From assembly GCA_963794605.1 (NCBI GenBank), contig CAWCEN010000004.1:372001-436000 (forward strand): a stretch of DNA of 64,000 nucleotides, in the 5' to 3' direction. This document shows positions 9,463 to 17,623 of this stretch, piece after piece. Source of the stretch: VAXT01 sp963794605 (lineage in GTDB: Bacteria > Actinomycetota > Thermoleophilia > Gaiellales > Gaiellaceae). The notes below the pieces were generated by a model, which saw only the letters and a list, made by a program, of their open reading frames with translations, was not told the origin of the DNA and did not search any database. Every line of letters begins with the position of its first letter. Positions within the stretch are counted from its first letter, which is position 1. The position numbers were made by a program, and so were the translations under genes.

Positions 9463-10851
9463 TCAGGTAAATTCGACGAGCGGGAACGACCGGTGCCGCC
9501 TCGGCGGGACGAGGAAGTTCTGCCGGTGGGTGGTGCGGAGAACCGAGTTGAAGCCCTGCCCAGGCGCGCGGGGGACGAACTCGAGCTTCTCGCCGCCGGG
9601 CATGTGTCCGTCCATCGCGAGCCGGTTGCGATGGAAGTCGTCGCCCGTGGGATTGAAGACGACGAAGTGGAGCCCGGCCGCCGGCCCCTCGCCCATCCGG
9701 TCGCGTTTCGGGTCCGCACTCCAGAAGAACGGGTTGTCGAGCGTGTTGAAGTCCGCCCGCTGCGGGATCGCCGTCCCCTTGGGGTAGAGCGTCCCGTCCG
9801 AGCCCCTGACGTCGGCCTGGAGCCGCGAAGCCGGCTGTAGCGACGAGCTATGCCCGATCGCCCCGAAGCGGTCGTAGTCGAGGCGCACCTCACTCTCGGA
9901 CGCGACGCGGCTCGGCGGCTGCGGAACCGTCTGCGTCCCGGGCCGCACCGGCAGCCGCGGCCGGAACGTCGTGTCGACGCGATTCCGGAAGTCGGAGTTC
10001 AGGTACCACGCCTCGAGGTCCTCGAAGATGTGCGAAAGGTGCATGTGCGTTCCGCCGTGGAAGTACGAGCGCGGGCCGAGCTCGACGAGCCCGAGCGTCT
10101 CGAAGTTGACGATCCGCGGAGGGCCGAGTGCGTTGCGCTGCGTCGACGTGAAGCCGAGGAAGAGCTCCGAGCCGTCCGGGATCAGGTCGGCCCCCGGAAC
10201 CCCCGCGGCCGTGGCCATCTCCTTCGGCAGCCCCATCCCACCGTCCATCTGGCCCGCGAACCCCTTGCGGATGCTCGTCACGGCCAGCGCACCTTTCATC
10301 CGGTCGAAGATCTCGGTCGCAGCCGTCCGGACGTGCTCCTCGTTGTCGCTGCGCAGGAGAAACGCGACGTCGTTGTCCTCGAGCAGCGTGTCGTCGGGAT
10401 CGCTCGGGAAGCGGATCGCGTCGATGAGCGCGCGCTTGCCTGCCCGGCGGTCGAATGGGAGGTGCACGTCGGCGGCCTCCGGCACGTAGGTCCGGAAGTA
10501 CGGCAGGCCCCAGGCGACCGTGATCCCGAGCCCGTCGGGCGTCGCGGGATAGTCGCCGTCGAGCTTCTCGAGCACGGCCGCGAGGGATGCGCGCGCGTCG
10601 AGGAGCTGATCCGGCGGCGCGACGACCTTCGCCGTGACGACCTCGTGATGCCGAAGGGGCACGACCACTTCGACGCCTTCCTGCTTCTCGACACGCAGGC
10701 CGTCGACGAGGTGCTGCTCGGGCTCGCGGCCCGCCACGGTATGGCTCGGTGGCGAGTCGGCGAGCTTGTCCACGAGCTCGTAGATCCCCGCGGCTCCGAG
10801 AGCGGCGCCCGCGGCCCCTCCCACGAGCAGCTCCTTACGGGTGAGCCTCAT
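9463..10851 (-). CDS. DyP-type heme peroxidase, Tat-like signal
   Basis: A 462-residue protein with an N terminus resembling a Tat signal (LTRKELLVGG followed by an Ala/Gly-rich hydrophobic run), so probably exported folded. Residues 200-204 read GQMDG, matching the G-x-x-D-G motif whose Asp is the distal acid in dye-decolorising peroxidases. A candidate heme-ligand histidine lies in AIGHSSSLQ at about 333, with an arginine-containing NPTGDDFHRNRLAMDGH block near 405. DyP enzymes oxidise bulky substrates with H2O2, and some strip iron from heme. The substrate here is unknown. The start is four bases from the stop of the upstream lipoprotein gene, suggesting a two-gene operon. The ferric-ion or cargo-encapsulin partners seen elsewhere are absent. 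Confidence 0.72.
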   Translation of the reverse strand: MRLTRKELLVGGAAGAALGAAGIYELVDKLADSPPSHTVAGREPEQHLVDGLRVEKQEGVEVVVPLRHHEVVTAKVVAPPDQLLDARASLAAVLEKLDGDYPATPDGLGITVAWGLPYFRTYVPEAADVHLPFDRRAGKRALIDAIRFPSDPDDTLLEDNDVAFLLRSDNEEHVRTAATEIFDRMKGALAVTSIRKGFAGQMDGGMGLPKEMATAAGVPGADLIPDGSELFLGFTSTQRNALGPPRIVNFETLGLVELGPRSYFHGGTHMHLSHIFEDLEAWYLNSDFRNRVDTTFRPRLPVRPGTQTVPQPPSRVASESEVRLDYDRFGAIGHSSSLQPASRLQADVRGSDGTLYPKGTAIPQRADFNTLDNPFFWSADPKRDRMGEGPAAGLHFVVFNPTGDDFHRNRLAMDGHMPGGEKLEFVPRAPGQGFNSVLRTTHRQNFLVPPRRHRSFPLVEFT

Positions 10852-10855
10852 CGCG

Positions 10856-11476
10856 TTAGCTCGGCTTGACGCGAACGAGCCCGCGGACCATGCGGTCGAG
10901 GTTGCTGACGACCCTGCGGTAGGTGAGCGGCTTGATGACGTGCTCGCTGACCGCGTACAGGCTCCCGTGGTCGTGCCATGCGTAGAGGATGTGCCACTGG
11001 TCGACGCCGCGGTTCACCGTGTACACCGTCGCCGTGATCCCACCGAGGCGGCGCTTCCCTTGCGGATCGCTGAAGCAGGGCATCGTCGTCCGGCGCGCCT
11101 TGCCGCCGACGACCTCGACGTCCTCGCAGCGCGGGATCTTCGTTCGCCCCGGGTAGCCGCGGAAATTCACGTGCACGTCCTGGCTCGGCGGCTCGTGCCA
11201 AAGGAAACTGACGAGGTAGCTGCGGTCCTTCTCGACCGAGACGCCGTTGTCCCACTGGCCGCCAATCTTCGCGTCGATCGGGCTCGGCATCCAGGTCGGG
11301 CAGTAGACGGTGGCGTGGATCCGGTTCGCGACCCGCTGCCAGCCGGCTTTCCAGCTCTGCGGGCAGGTCGTCGGCTTCGTAGCGGCCGCCGCGGCGGGCT
11401 TGCTCTCGTTCCCGGAGCAGCCCGAGGCGATGAGCGCCAGCGCGGCCAAAACCCCTGCTCCTGCCAGTCGAAGCAT
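10856..11476 (-). CDS. Predicted lipoprotein of unknown function
   Basis: About 206 residues beginning with a hydrophobic signal and lipobox ASGC at about 17-20, so probably lipid-anchored outside the membrane. The mature part has conserved-looking cysteines (TTCPQSW, VYCPTWM, PRCEDV, MPCFSD), which could form two disulfides, and a tryptophan-rich C-terminal half with WHILYAWHDHGSLY. I do not recognise the family. A GTG three codons upstream is an alternative start. It precedes the DyP peroxidase gene by four bases, so the two are probably cotranscribed and may act together at the cell surface. Confidence 0.7.
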   Translation of the reverse strand: MLRLAGAGVLAALALIASGCSGNESKPAAAAATKPTTCPQSWKAGWQRVANRIHATVYCPTWMPSPIDAKIGGQWDNGVSVEKDRSYLVSFLWHEPPSQDVHVNFRGYPGRTKIPRCEDVEVVGGKARRTTMPCFSDPQGKRRLGGITATVYTVNRGVDQWHILYAWHDHGSLYAVSEHVIKPLTYRRVVSNLDRMVRGLVRVKPS

Positions 11477-11567
11477 CAGAAGCACGTTATAGCCGGGAAT
11501 CACGGGAGCCGCGCAACCATGCGCAGCCCGCATTCTTCCGTCGTCGACCCGGCCGTTGTCAGGCGAG

Positions 11568-11588
11568 AGCGCGGCTCGAAGCCGCGCT
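11568..11588 (-). terminator. Hairpin downstream of the coiled-coil gene
   Basis: Perfect nine-base arms AGCGCGGCT / AGCCGCGCT with a three-base loop, 11 bp beyond the stop of the minus-strand gene that ends at 11599. No T-run. It probably separates that gene from the lipoprotein gene downstream. Confidence 0.55.
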
Positions 11589-11598
11589 TACGCTTGTC

Positions 11599-12024
11599 TC
11601 AGGTCGCGGCCGCCGCAGCGTCCGCGCGCCTCCTCGCCATCACAGCGTCGAGGACCGCGTACTTGGCCTCCTCGTTTGCGGATTCCGCGAACGTGATTGC
11701 GTCGTAAGCGTCGGCCTCGGCCCACTTGGCGTCGTCCTCGGCGAGCCCGGCATCGATCTCGGCCTTCCTCGCGTCAGCTCGCTCTCGAACCCGCTTGACG
11801 TGCTTGTCCCAGTCGGCCCGGACCTGGTTCCACTGGCGTTCGGCCTGGTCGGCAGCCTCGGTCGTCTTGGCCCGCAGCTGATCCGCCCGGTCGTCGGCGT
11901 TTTTCCGAGCGTCGTCGACCATGGCCTTCAACTCGGCATCTTTCTGTGCTACCGCCCCCTTGATGGTGCGGTCGGCCTCCTCGACCTGCTCCTTGAGCTT
12001 CGTGAAGTCGTCTGACGCCGCCAT
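11599..12024 (-). CDS. Alanine-rich coiled-coil protein, unknown function
   Basis: About 141 residues, almost entirely charged and alanine-rich helix with heptad-like spacing (KLKEQVEEADRTIKGAVAQK and so on) and three tryptophans in the second half (ERQWNQVRADWDKH, DDAKWAEA). No signal peptide or membrane segment is visible. The ATG at 12024 has AGGAGG seven bases upstream, which decides against the longer frame. It might be a structural or stress-related helical protein, or a binding partner, but nothing in the sequence identifies it. A hairpin follows the gene. Confidence 0.75.
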   Translation of the reverse strand: MAASDDFTKLKEQVEEADRTIKGAVAQKDAELKAMVDDARKNADDRADQLRAKTTEAADQAERQWNQVRADWDKHVKRVRERADARKAEIDAGLAEDDAKWAEADAYDAITFAESANEEAKYAVLDAVMARRRADAAAAAT

Positions 12025-12152
12025 GCTGCTACCTCCTCTGCGATGTGAGGACGTTGGAACGAACACAGCGGTTTTTACCGCGATTCGCGGAAAGCGCCTC
12101 ATCCTCACGGGATGAAGCCGGGAACACCGCTGCGGCTAGGTGAAGTTCCGCG

Positions 12153-13547
12153 TCATAGCCGGTAAATCTCCACCCAGGGCCCGCCAACGTCGTCGTGCGG
12201 ACGGATCGAATAGACGCGCGGCTCGCGTCGCAGCCTCTCGTAGAACCTGGTCTCGTGCGGATAGTCGCCCACTGCAGCCAGCACGTTGTCTTCGACCGCA
12301 CCGGTGACGACGACGTAGCGGACGCCCCGGTCGCGGAGCCGCGCGACGTCCCGGTTCGGGTCGTACGGCTGGCCGGGCCTCGGCAGCTTCAGCGCGAGGA
12401 TCTTGTAGCCGAGGAAATCGGGCGTCGACGGGTCGGTGGCGAGGTGCGCGCCTCGCGGCAAGTGTTCGACCACCCAGCGCTCGGCGACTACACGCGCGTC
12501 GGTCCTCGTCAGGTCACGCGCGTCGCGGACGCTCCACGTCAGCGGGACGACGAGCACGAGCAGCGTCACCGGCGCAAGTGCCCGCAAGCGACCGGCGAGC
12601 GCGCCCAGCGCCGGCACGAGCGGGAGCACGTAGCGGTCGAAGTGCGAGTGCAGCACCAGCAGGTTCGCGAAGTAGACGAGGACGAAGGTGCCGAGCACGA
12701 GGTCGGCCCGGGTGCGATGGACGAGCGCGACGACGAGGCCCGCGACGGCGATCAGGAGCGCGGGCCCGAATCCATCCCACAGCCGGGCCACGAACGCGAT
12801 CGGGGCGGCGTGGTCGTTCTCGAAGCCGAGCCAGCCGGTGTGCGCCCAGCGTTCGACGCGCCACGCGTCCCCGGCGGCCTCTCGGAGGTCGATCAGCACG
12901 TACGGGCTCGTAGCGGCGAAGGCGACGAGCGCGAGTGCGACGCCGATCGCCAGTCGTCTCCACCGCCCCCAGGCGGCCGCGACGAGCGGCGCGAGCAGGA
13001 TCACCCCCGGGTATTTCGCGCTCGTCGCGAGCCCGATCGCGAGCCCGGCGAGCTCGATCCGGCCAGAGACCATCAGCGCCAGCGCAACCGTTACGCCGAC
13101 GGTCAACGGCACGTCCGTAACCGCCATGCGCGAGTAGGCGACGTACGTCGTCTCGATGGCTACGGTCGCCGCGGCGACGACGCCGGCGACCGGCCCGTAC
13201 GCCGCACGTCCCAGCCACCAGGCGGCCGCGACTCCGCCGAGCGCGATCGCGACCAACACGATCCGCGCGGTCAGGTACGAGGGCTCGTTCTGCCACGCCT
13301 GGAACGGCGCGAGCAGGTACATGACCAGTGTCGGGTGGTCGAACCAGTGCGGGTCGAGCCCCTCGCCGTGCGTCATCGCCCAGGCCCGCGGGACGATGTT
13401 CCGCTCTTCGGGGTTCAGGAGCGGGAACGGAAGGCCGTACCGGATGCCGACGAGCCGAAGCGCCGCGGCGAGCACGAGCAGCGTCGCGAGCGCGACCCAG
13501 GGGCCGCCCCATCTGTTGACGAGCGCGCGAGGAGGACTTGGCGGCAC
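12153..13547 (-). CDS. Multi-spanning GT39-like glycosyltransferase or mannosyltransferase
   Basis: About 464 residues with roughly ten to twelve membrane helices and the GT-C pattern: an early extracytoplasmic loop with NPEERNIVPRAW and HWFDHPTLVMYL at about 40-75, where acidic residues of the ArnT/PMT superfamily lie, and a soluble C-terminal domain from about 340. Such enzymes transfer a sugar from a polyprenyl-phosphate donor to a protein or lipid. The first downstream start is a GTG at 13547, which lies inside the palindromic element at 13530-13694, so the element appears to supply the first codons. Longer in-frame starts run through the element and are probably artefacts. The substrate is unknown. 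Confidence 0.75.
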   Translation of the reverse strand: MPPSPPRALVNRWGGPWVALATLLVLAAALRLVGIRYGLPFPLLNPEERNIVPRAWAMTHGEGLDPHWFDHPTLVMYLLAPFQAWQNEPSYLTARIVLVAIALGGVAAAWWLGRAAYGPVAGVVAAATVAIETTYVAYSRMAVTDVPLTVGVTVALALMVSGRIELAGLAIGLATSAKYPGVILLAPLVAAAWGRWRRLAIGVALALVAFAATSPYVLIDLREAAGDAWRVERWAHTGWLGFENDHAAPIAFVARLWDGFGPALLIAVAGLVVALVHRTRADLVLGTFVLVYFANLLVLHSHFDRYVLPLVPALGALAGRLRALAPVTLLVLVVPLTWSVRDARDLTRTDARVVAERWVVEHLPRGAHLATDPSTPDFLGYKILALKLPRPGQPYDPNRDVARLRDRGVRYVVVTGAVEDNVLAAVGDYPHETRFYERLRREPRVYSIRPHDDVGGPWVEIYRL

Positions 13548-13694
13548 ATGGGCTGAGCCGCCGGGCCGCGCTGCTCGCCCCGAGGCCGGGTCCTCAGTCC
13601 CCCCGGTAATGGTGATTACCGGGGCTCCCTGCGTCCGCGGCCTCGGAACGACCATCGCACCCCGGCGACGAGCAATGTCCCACCAAGCCCTCCT
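13530..13694 (-). repeat. 165-bp palindromic MITE/REP-like element, copy 1
   Basis: A 165-bp unit about 92% identical, in opposite orientation, to 40176-40341. The ends form inverted repeats of 18 bp (here AGGAGGACTTGGCGGCAC and GTCCCACCAAGCCCTCCT, partly diverged). The centre is CCCCCGGTAAT/ATTACCGGGG, and intermediate blocks such as CCGAGGCC and GGCCTCGG also pair, so the whole unit is an imperfect palindrome. Read on the minus strand it begins at the TAG stop of the TrpC-like gene and ends inside the first codons of the GT39-like gene. It encodes no transposase. Confidence 0.9.
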
Positions 13695-14286
13695 AGACCT
13701 CGGGCGGGGCCGCACGAACCAGGCCTGCGAGGTTGTGCGAGGTGACGATCACGGCATCCACTCCGGCGCGTTCCAGCTCGGCGATCTCGTCGAGGGTCGT
13801 GACCTCGAGGTCGGCGATCGCGAGCTTGCCGGCGGGGATGTCGGGCAGCAGGTCGAGCACGCTTGCGAGCGGGTCGTCGGCGTCGCCCGCATCCCTGGGC
13901 GCGAGCAGGAAGATCTCCGGGTCGAGGCGCTCGAGGGCCAACTCGAGCTCGTCCGCGTCGCGCACCTCGACGACGCACTCGAGGCCGATGTCGTACGCCT
14001 CCTGCCAGCGCCGCTCGACGTGCTCGGCGTCATCCTCGAGCGAGCCGGCGGCGAGCAGCAGGCCGTCCGCGCCTGCAGTGAGTGCCTCCGCGGGCGACGC
14101 GTCCAGGCGCCAAAGGATCGGCAGGCCCGTCGCGTCCCGGACTTCGGGGATGTTGGCGTCCAGGACGACGCCTTCTGCACCGGCGCGCTCGGCGGCGACG
14201 GCGGTATCCGCATCAGTGGCGGGCGCGATCAGCGAAATGCCGTCGCCCTCGGAGATCGCCTGGCTCAAACGGCGTTGACCGTTCAT
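13693..14286 (-). CDS. TrpC-like TIM-barrel protein, catalytic residues not conserved
   Basis: A 197-residue protein whose second half follows the indole-3-glycerol phosphate synthase pattern: ADGLLLAAGSL, then GLECVVEVRDADELELALE, then a terminal GVDAVIVTSHNLAGLV. The residues that define the true enzyme are missing: the N-terminal K-x-x-SPSKG loop, the NNRDL motif (here LLAPRDAGD) and the ESG motif (here ADLEV). It is also shorter than the usual 250-270 residues. I read it as a paralogue with a changed or lost function, with no other trp genes nearby. It lies 16 bp after the short aldehyde dehydrogenase gene and its TAG stop is the first base triplet of the repeat element. Confidence 0.6.
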   Translation of the reverse strand: MNGQRRLSQAISEGDGISLIAPATDADTAVAAERAGAEGVVLDANIPEVRDATGLPILWRLDASPAEALTAGADGLLLAAGSLEDDAEHVERRWQEAYDIGLECVVEVRDADELELALERLDPEIFLLAPRDAGDADDPLASVLDLLPDIPAGKLAIADLEVTTLDEIAELERAGVDAVIVTSHNLAGLVRAAPPEV

Positions 14287-14302
14287 GGACGGAGCACTCT
14301 AA

Positions 14303-15100
14303 CTAGACGCCGATCGGGTGCCAGACCGTCTTCAACTCGAGGAAGGACGCGATCTCCCACGGGCTCTGATCGTCCGCTGCGCCCCGGACGACACGCTTCA
14401 CGTTTTCCGCTGCGAGCCGTTCGAGCTCCTCGACTTGCCCGTCGGCGCCGGCGAGGTCGAGCGCGTTCACGTCCATGTGGCCGGCGAGCCAGGGCGCGAG
14501 CTCCTCGCGGTGTCCGGTGAGCAGGTTGACGACTCCTCCGGGGACATCCGAGGTCGCGAGCACCTCGGCCACCTCGACGGCTGTGAGCGGATGTGTCTCG
14601 GACGCGACGACGACTGTCGTATTGCCGCCGACGATCGCCGGGGCGACGCGCGAAACGAGCCCGAGGAGGGCCGGCTCGTCGGGCGCGAGGATGCCGACGA
14701 CGCCCGTCGGCTCCGGCACCGTGAAGTTGAAGTACGGGCCGGCGACGGGGTTCGAGGAGCCGAGCACCTGCGCGAGCTTGTCCGCCCAGCCGGCGTACCA
14801 GACGAGGCGGTCGATCGCGCGGTCGACCTCGTCGGCGCCCGAGCTGAGCTCGGCGAACTCGGCGCGGCGCGACTCGAGCATCTCGGCGATCCGATACACG
14901 ACCTGGCCTCGGTTGTAGGCGGTCATGCCCGACCAGCCGGCGAAGGCGCCGCGGGCCGCGCGGACGGCGTCCCGGAGGTCTTTCCGGGACGCGCGGGCGA
15001 CGTTCGCGCCCTCGGCCTCGTAGGTTCGCCCCGACTCGGAGCGCGGGAACGCGCCGCCGATGTAGAGCTTGTACGTCTTCTTGACCGGAAGCCGGCTCAA
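14303..15100 (-). CDS. Half-length aldehyde dehydrogenase-like protein
   Basis: A 265-residue protein with the N-terminal NAD-binding half of the ALDH fold: YIGGAFPRSESGRTYEAEG, FAGWSGMTAYNRGQVVYRIAEML and the VPEPTGVVGILAPDEPALLGL block. It ends before the domain that would hold the catalytic Cys and Glu (no GQ-x-C motif). The TTG start at 15100 overlaps the stop of the full-length ALDH gene just upstream (TTGA). A deoC-ALDH-ALDH order also occurs in other actinobacteria as far as I recall. A subunit or scaffold role next to the active ALDH is plausible; catalytic activity on its own is not. Confidence 0.75.
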   Translation of the reverse strand: MSRLPVKKTYKLYIGGAFPRSESGRTYEAEGANVARASRKDLRDAVRAARGAFAGWSGMTAYNRGQVVYRIAEMLESRRAEFAELSSGADEVDRAIDRLVWYAGWADKLAQVLGSSNPVAGPYFNFTVPEPTGVVGILAPDEPALLGLVSRVAPAIVGGNTTVVVASETHPLTAVEVAEVLATSDVPGGVVNLLTGHREELAPWLAGHMDVNALDLAGADGQVEELERLAAENVKRVVRGAADDQSPWEIASFLELKTVWHPIGV

Positions 15101-16570
15101 TCGAACTCCAGGTACGGCTCGAGCCCGTGGCGCCCGCCCTCACGCCCGAAACCGGACTCCTTGTAGCCGCCGAACGGCGAGGCCGGGTCGAAGCGGTTGT
15201 ACGTGTTCGCCCAGATCACGCCCGCGCGCAGCTTCTGCGCCATCGCGAGGATGCGCGAGCCCTTCTCCGTCCAGACGCCGGCGGAGAGCCCGTACGGCGT
15301 GTTGTTCGCCTTCTCGACCGCCTCGTCGGGCGTGCGGAACGTGAGCACGGACAGCACGGGGCCGAAGATCTCCTCCTGCGAGATCCGGTAGCTCTGGGCG
15401 ACGTTCGTGAAGACGGTCGGCGCGAACCAGTAGCCCTTCTCGGGCAGGCGGCACGGCGGCTGGTAGATCTCCGCGCCCTCTTCCTCGCCCGAGGCGACGA
15501 GCTCCCTGATCTTGTCCAGCTGCTGCTTCGAGTTGATCGCGCCGACATCGGTGTTCTTGTCGAGCGGGTCGCCGACGCGCAGCGTCGTCAGGCGGCGCTT
15601 GAGCTTGCCGATCAGCGGTTCGTAGATCGATTCCTGGACGAGCAGCCGCGACCCCGCGCAGCAGACGTGGCCTTGGTTGAAGTAGATGCCGTTGACGATT
15701 CCCTTCGACCGCCTGGTCGAGCGCGGCGTCGTCGAAGATCACGTTCGCGGCCTTCCCGCCGAGCTCGAGCGTCAGGTGCTTCCCGGTGCCTGCGAGCTGG
15801 CGCTGGATCGATTTCCCGACCTCGGTCGAGCCGGTGAACGCGATCTTGTCGACGTCTGGGTGCTCGACGAGAGCCGCGCCCGTGCGGCCGTCGCCGGTGA
15901 CGATGTTGACGACGCCCGACGGCAGCTCGGCCTGTCGTAGAACGTCTGCGAAGAGTAGAGCTGACAAGGGCGTCGTCTCCGCGGGCTTGAGGACGACCGT
16001 GTTCCCCGCGGCGAGGGCGGGCGCGATCTTCCACGCGAGCATGAGCAGTGGGAAGTTCCACGGCACGATCTGGCCGGCAACGCCGATCGGGCGCGGGTCG
16101 CGGTTCGGGAACGCGTACTCGAGCTTGTCCGCCCAGCCCGCGTAGTAGAAGAAGTGCGCCGCGGCGAGCGGGAGGTCGACGTCGCGCGACTCGCGGATCG
16201 GCTTGCCGCCGTTCAGGGACTCGAGGACAGCGAACTCGCGCGAGCGCTCCTGGAGGATGCGCGCGATGCGGAACAGGTACTTGGCGCGCTCGGCGGGAGA
16301 GGTCGCAGACCAGCCGTTCTCGAAGGCCTCGCGCGCGGCGCCGACGGCCTGGCCCACCTCTTCGCGGGTCGCCTGGCCGATCTCGGCGAGCGGCTCCTCG
16401 CTCGAGGGGTCGATCGTCGTGTACGCCTCACTCGGCTCGAGCCACTCGCCGCCGACGAAGAGGCCGTACCGCTCGCGCAGCTGAACGAGGTCGCGAGCCT
16501 CCGGCGCGGGCGCGTAGTCCCAAGCCGCCGGGACGGGGGCCTGGTCGCGCTTCCGCTCGAGCTCGCTCAC
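15097..16570 (-). CDS. Aldehyde dehydrogenase, interrupted by a frameshift
   Basis: NAD(P)-dependent aldehyde dehydrogenase of about 490 residues if one base is removed. The first part (16570 to about 15700) covers residues 1-290 with PWNFPLLM, the FTGSTEVG loop and ELGGKAANVIFDDAALDQAVEG. The frame then breaks at GGGAATC near 15699-15704, where dropping one A restores GIVNGIYFNQGHVCCAG with the catalytic Cys. The second part ends with EEIFGPVLSVLTF and YKESGFGREGG at 15097. As read, the product would lose its catalytic half. Acetaldehyde released by the DeoC aldolase encoded upstream is a likely substrate. A sequencing indel is as possible as a real mutation. Confidence 0.85.
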
Positions 16571-16603
16571 GACGAGCCCCGCGGGCTACGCCCACCACCC
16601 ACC

Positions 16604-16624
16604 CCCCACCCATAGAGGGTGGGG
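16604..16624. terminator. GC-rich hairpin between deoC and the aldehyde dehydrogenase gene
   Basis: Perfect eight-base arms CCCCACCC / GGGTGGGG with loop ATAGA in the 105-bp gap between two minus-strand genes. No T-run on either side, so it may be a processing or attenuation hairpin rather than a full terminator. The surrounding C-rich run is unusual for this window. Confidence 0.5.
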
Positions 16625-16675
16625 TTGGACGGTAGTCGTCGGACTCGCGCGCGCGTGTGCCGATTCCGGGCCGAA

Positions 16676-17614
16676 TCAGTCAACGGTGAAGTAGTCCGGG
16701 CTTTGGTACCTGCCCGTCTTCTCCTTTCGGATCTGCATCAGAACGTCGTTCAGCAACGAGGACGCGCCGAGCCGGTACAGGTCGGGCGTCAGCCACTCGG
16801 GCCCTAGCGTCTCGTGCAGTTGGACGAGGTACTGCACCGCCTGCTTCGCGTGCCGGATCCCGCCTGCAGGCTTCATCCCGACCCGCCGTCCCGTCTCCTC
16901 GTAGACATCGCGAATCGCCTCGAGCATCACCAGCGTCACGGGCAGCGTCGCCGCGGACGGAAGCTTGCCCGTCGACGTCTTGATGAAGTCCGCGCCGCCC
17001 GCAATCGCGAGCAGGCTCGCCCGGCGCACGTTGTCGTACGTCCCCAGCTCGCCCGTCTCGAGGATCACCTTCACGTGCGCCTCGCCGGCCGCCTCCTTCA
17101 CCTTCACGATCTCGTCGTAGACCTTTGCGTAGCGGCCCGAGAGGAACGCGCCGCGGTCGATGACCATGTCCACTTCGTCCGCGCCCATCTCGACGACCTC
17201 ACGCACCTCGGCCACCTTCACATCCGTCGGCGCCTGACCCGACGGGAAGGCCGTCGCCACCGACGCGACCTTGACGCTCGTCCCGCGCGTGCGCTCGACT
17301 GCCGTCGGCACGAGATTCGGGTAGACGCAGATCGCCGCGACCGACGGAACCGTTGCGTCGGACGGGTCGGGCCGGATGCCCTTCGACGTGAGCGCAGCGA
17401 CCTTGCCGGGCGTGTCGGCGCCCTCGAGCGTCGTCAGATCCATCATCCGCACCGCCAGATCGAGCGCGAACAGCTTCGCCTCACGCTTGATCGACCGCTT
17501 CGCGAGGGCCGCGGCACGCTCCTCGAGCGCGACCGCGTCGACCGAGCCGATCCGTGGCAATCGCGGCTCGAGAGGAAGCTCGAACCCCGTTGCCAGCACG
17601 GGCGCCTTGGCCAT
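16676..17614 (-). CDS. deoC: Deoxyribose-phosphate aldolase
   Basis: A 312-residue DeoC. It cleaves 2-deoxyribose 5-phosphate to acetaldehyde and glyceraldehyde 3-phosphate, the last step of deoxynucleoside catabolism. Visible catalytic elements are the aspartate in DEVDMVIDRG at about 163, the Schiff-base lysine in DFIKTSTGK at about 218, and the helper lysine in GMKPAGGIR at about 252. It is longer than E. coli DeoC by a 60-residue N-terminal extension, as in other actinobacterial forms. It is followed by two aldehyde dehydrogenase genes that could oxidise the acetaldehyde. Cytidine deaminase lies four genes upstream in the same direction. Confidence 0.95.
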   Translation of the reverse strand: MAKAPVLATGFELPLEPRLPRIGSVDAVALEERAAALAKRSIKREAKLFALDLAVRMMDLTTLEGADTPGKVAALTSKGIRPDPSDATVPSVAAICVYPNLVPTAVERTRGTSVKVASVATAFPSGQAPTDVKVAEVREVVEMGADEVDMVIDRGAFLSGRYAKVYDEIVKVKEAAGEAHVKVILETGELGTYDNVRRASLLAIAGGADFIKTSTGKLPSAATLPVTLVMLEAIRDVYEETGRRVGMKPAGGIRHAKQAVQYLVQLHETLGPEWLTPDLYRLGASSLLNDVLMQIRKEKTGRYQSPDYFTVD

Positions 17615-17623
17615 ACGAGGAGT

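Noticed and set aside
12195..13556. Long plus-strand reading frame opposite the GT39-like gene
   Set aside because: A 453-residue frame rich in Arg, Asp and Glu; typical antisense shadow in high-GC DNA with no recognisable protein pattern.
13548..13715. N-terminal extension of the GT39-like protein through the repeat
   Set aside because: The extension is encoded by the palindromic element itself and has no protein-like character.
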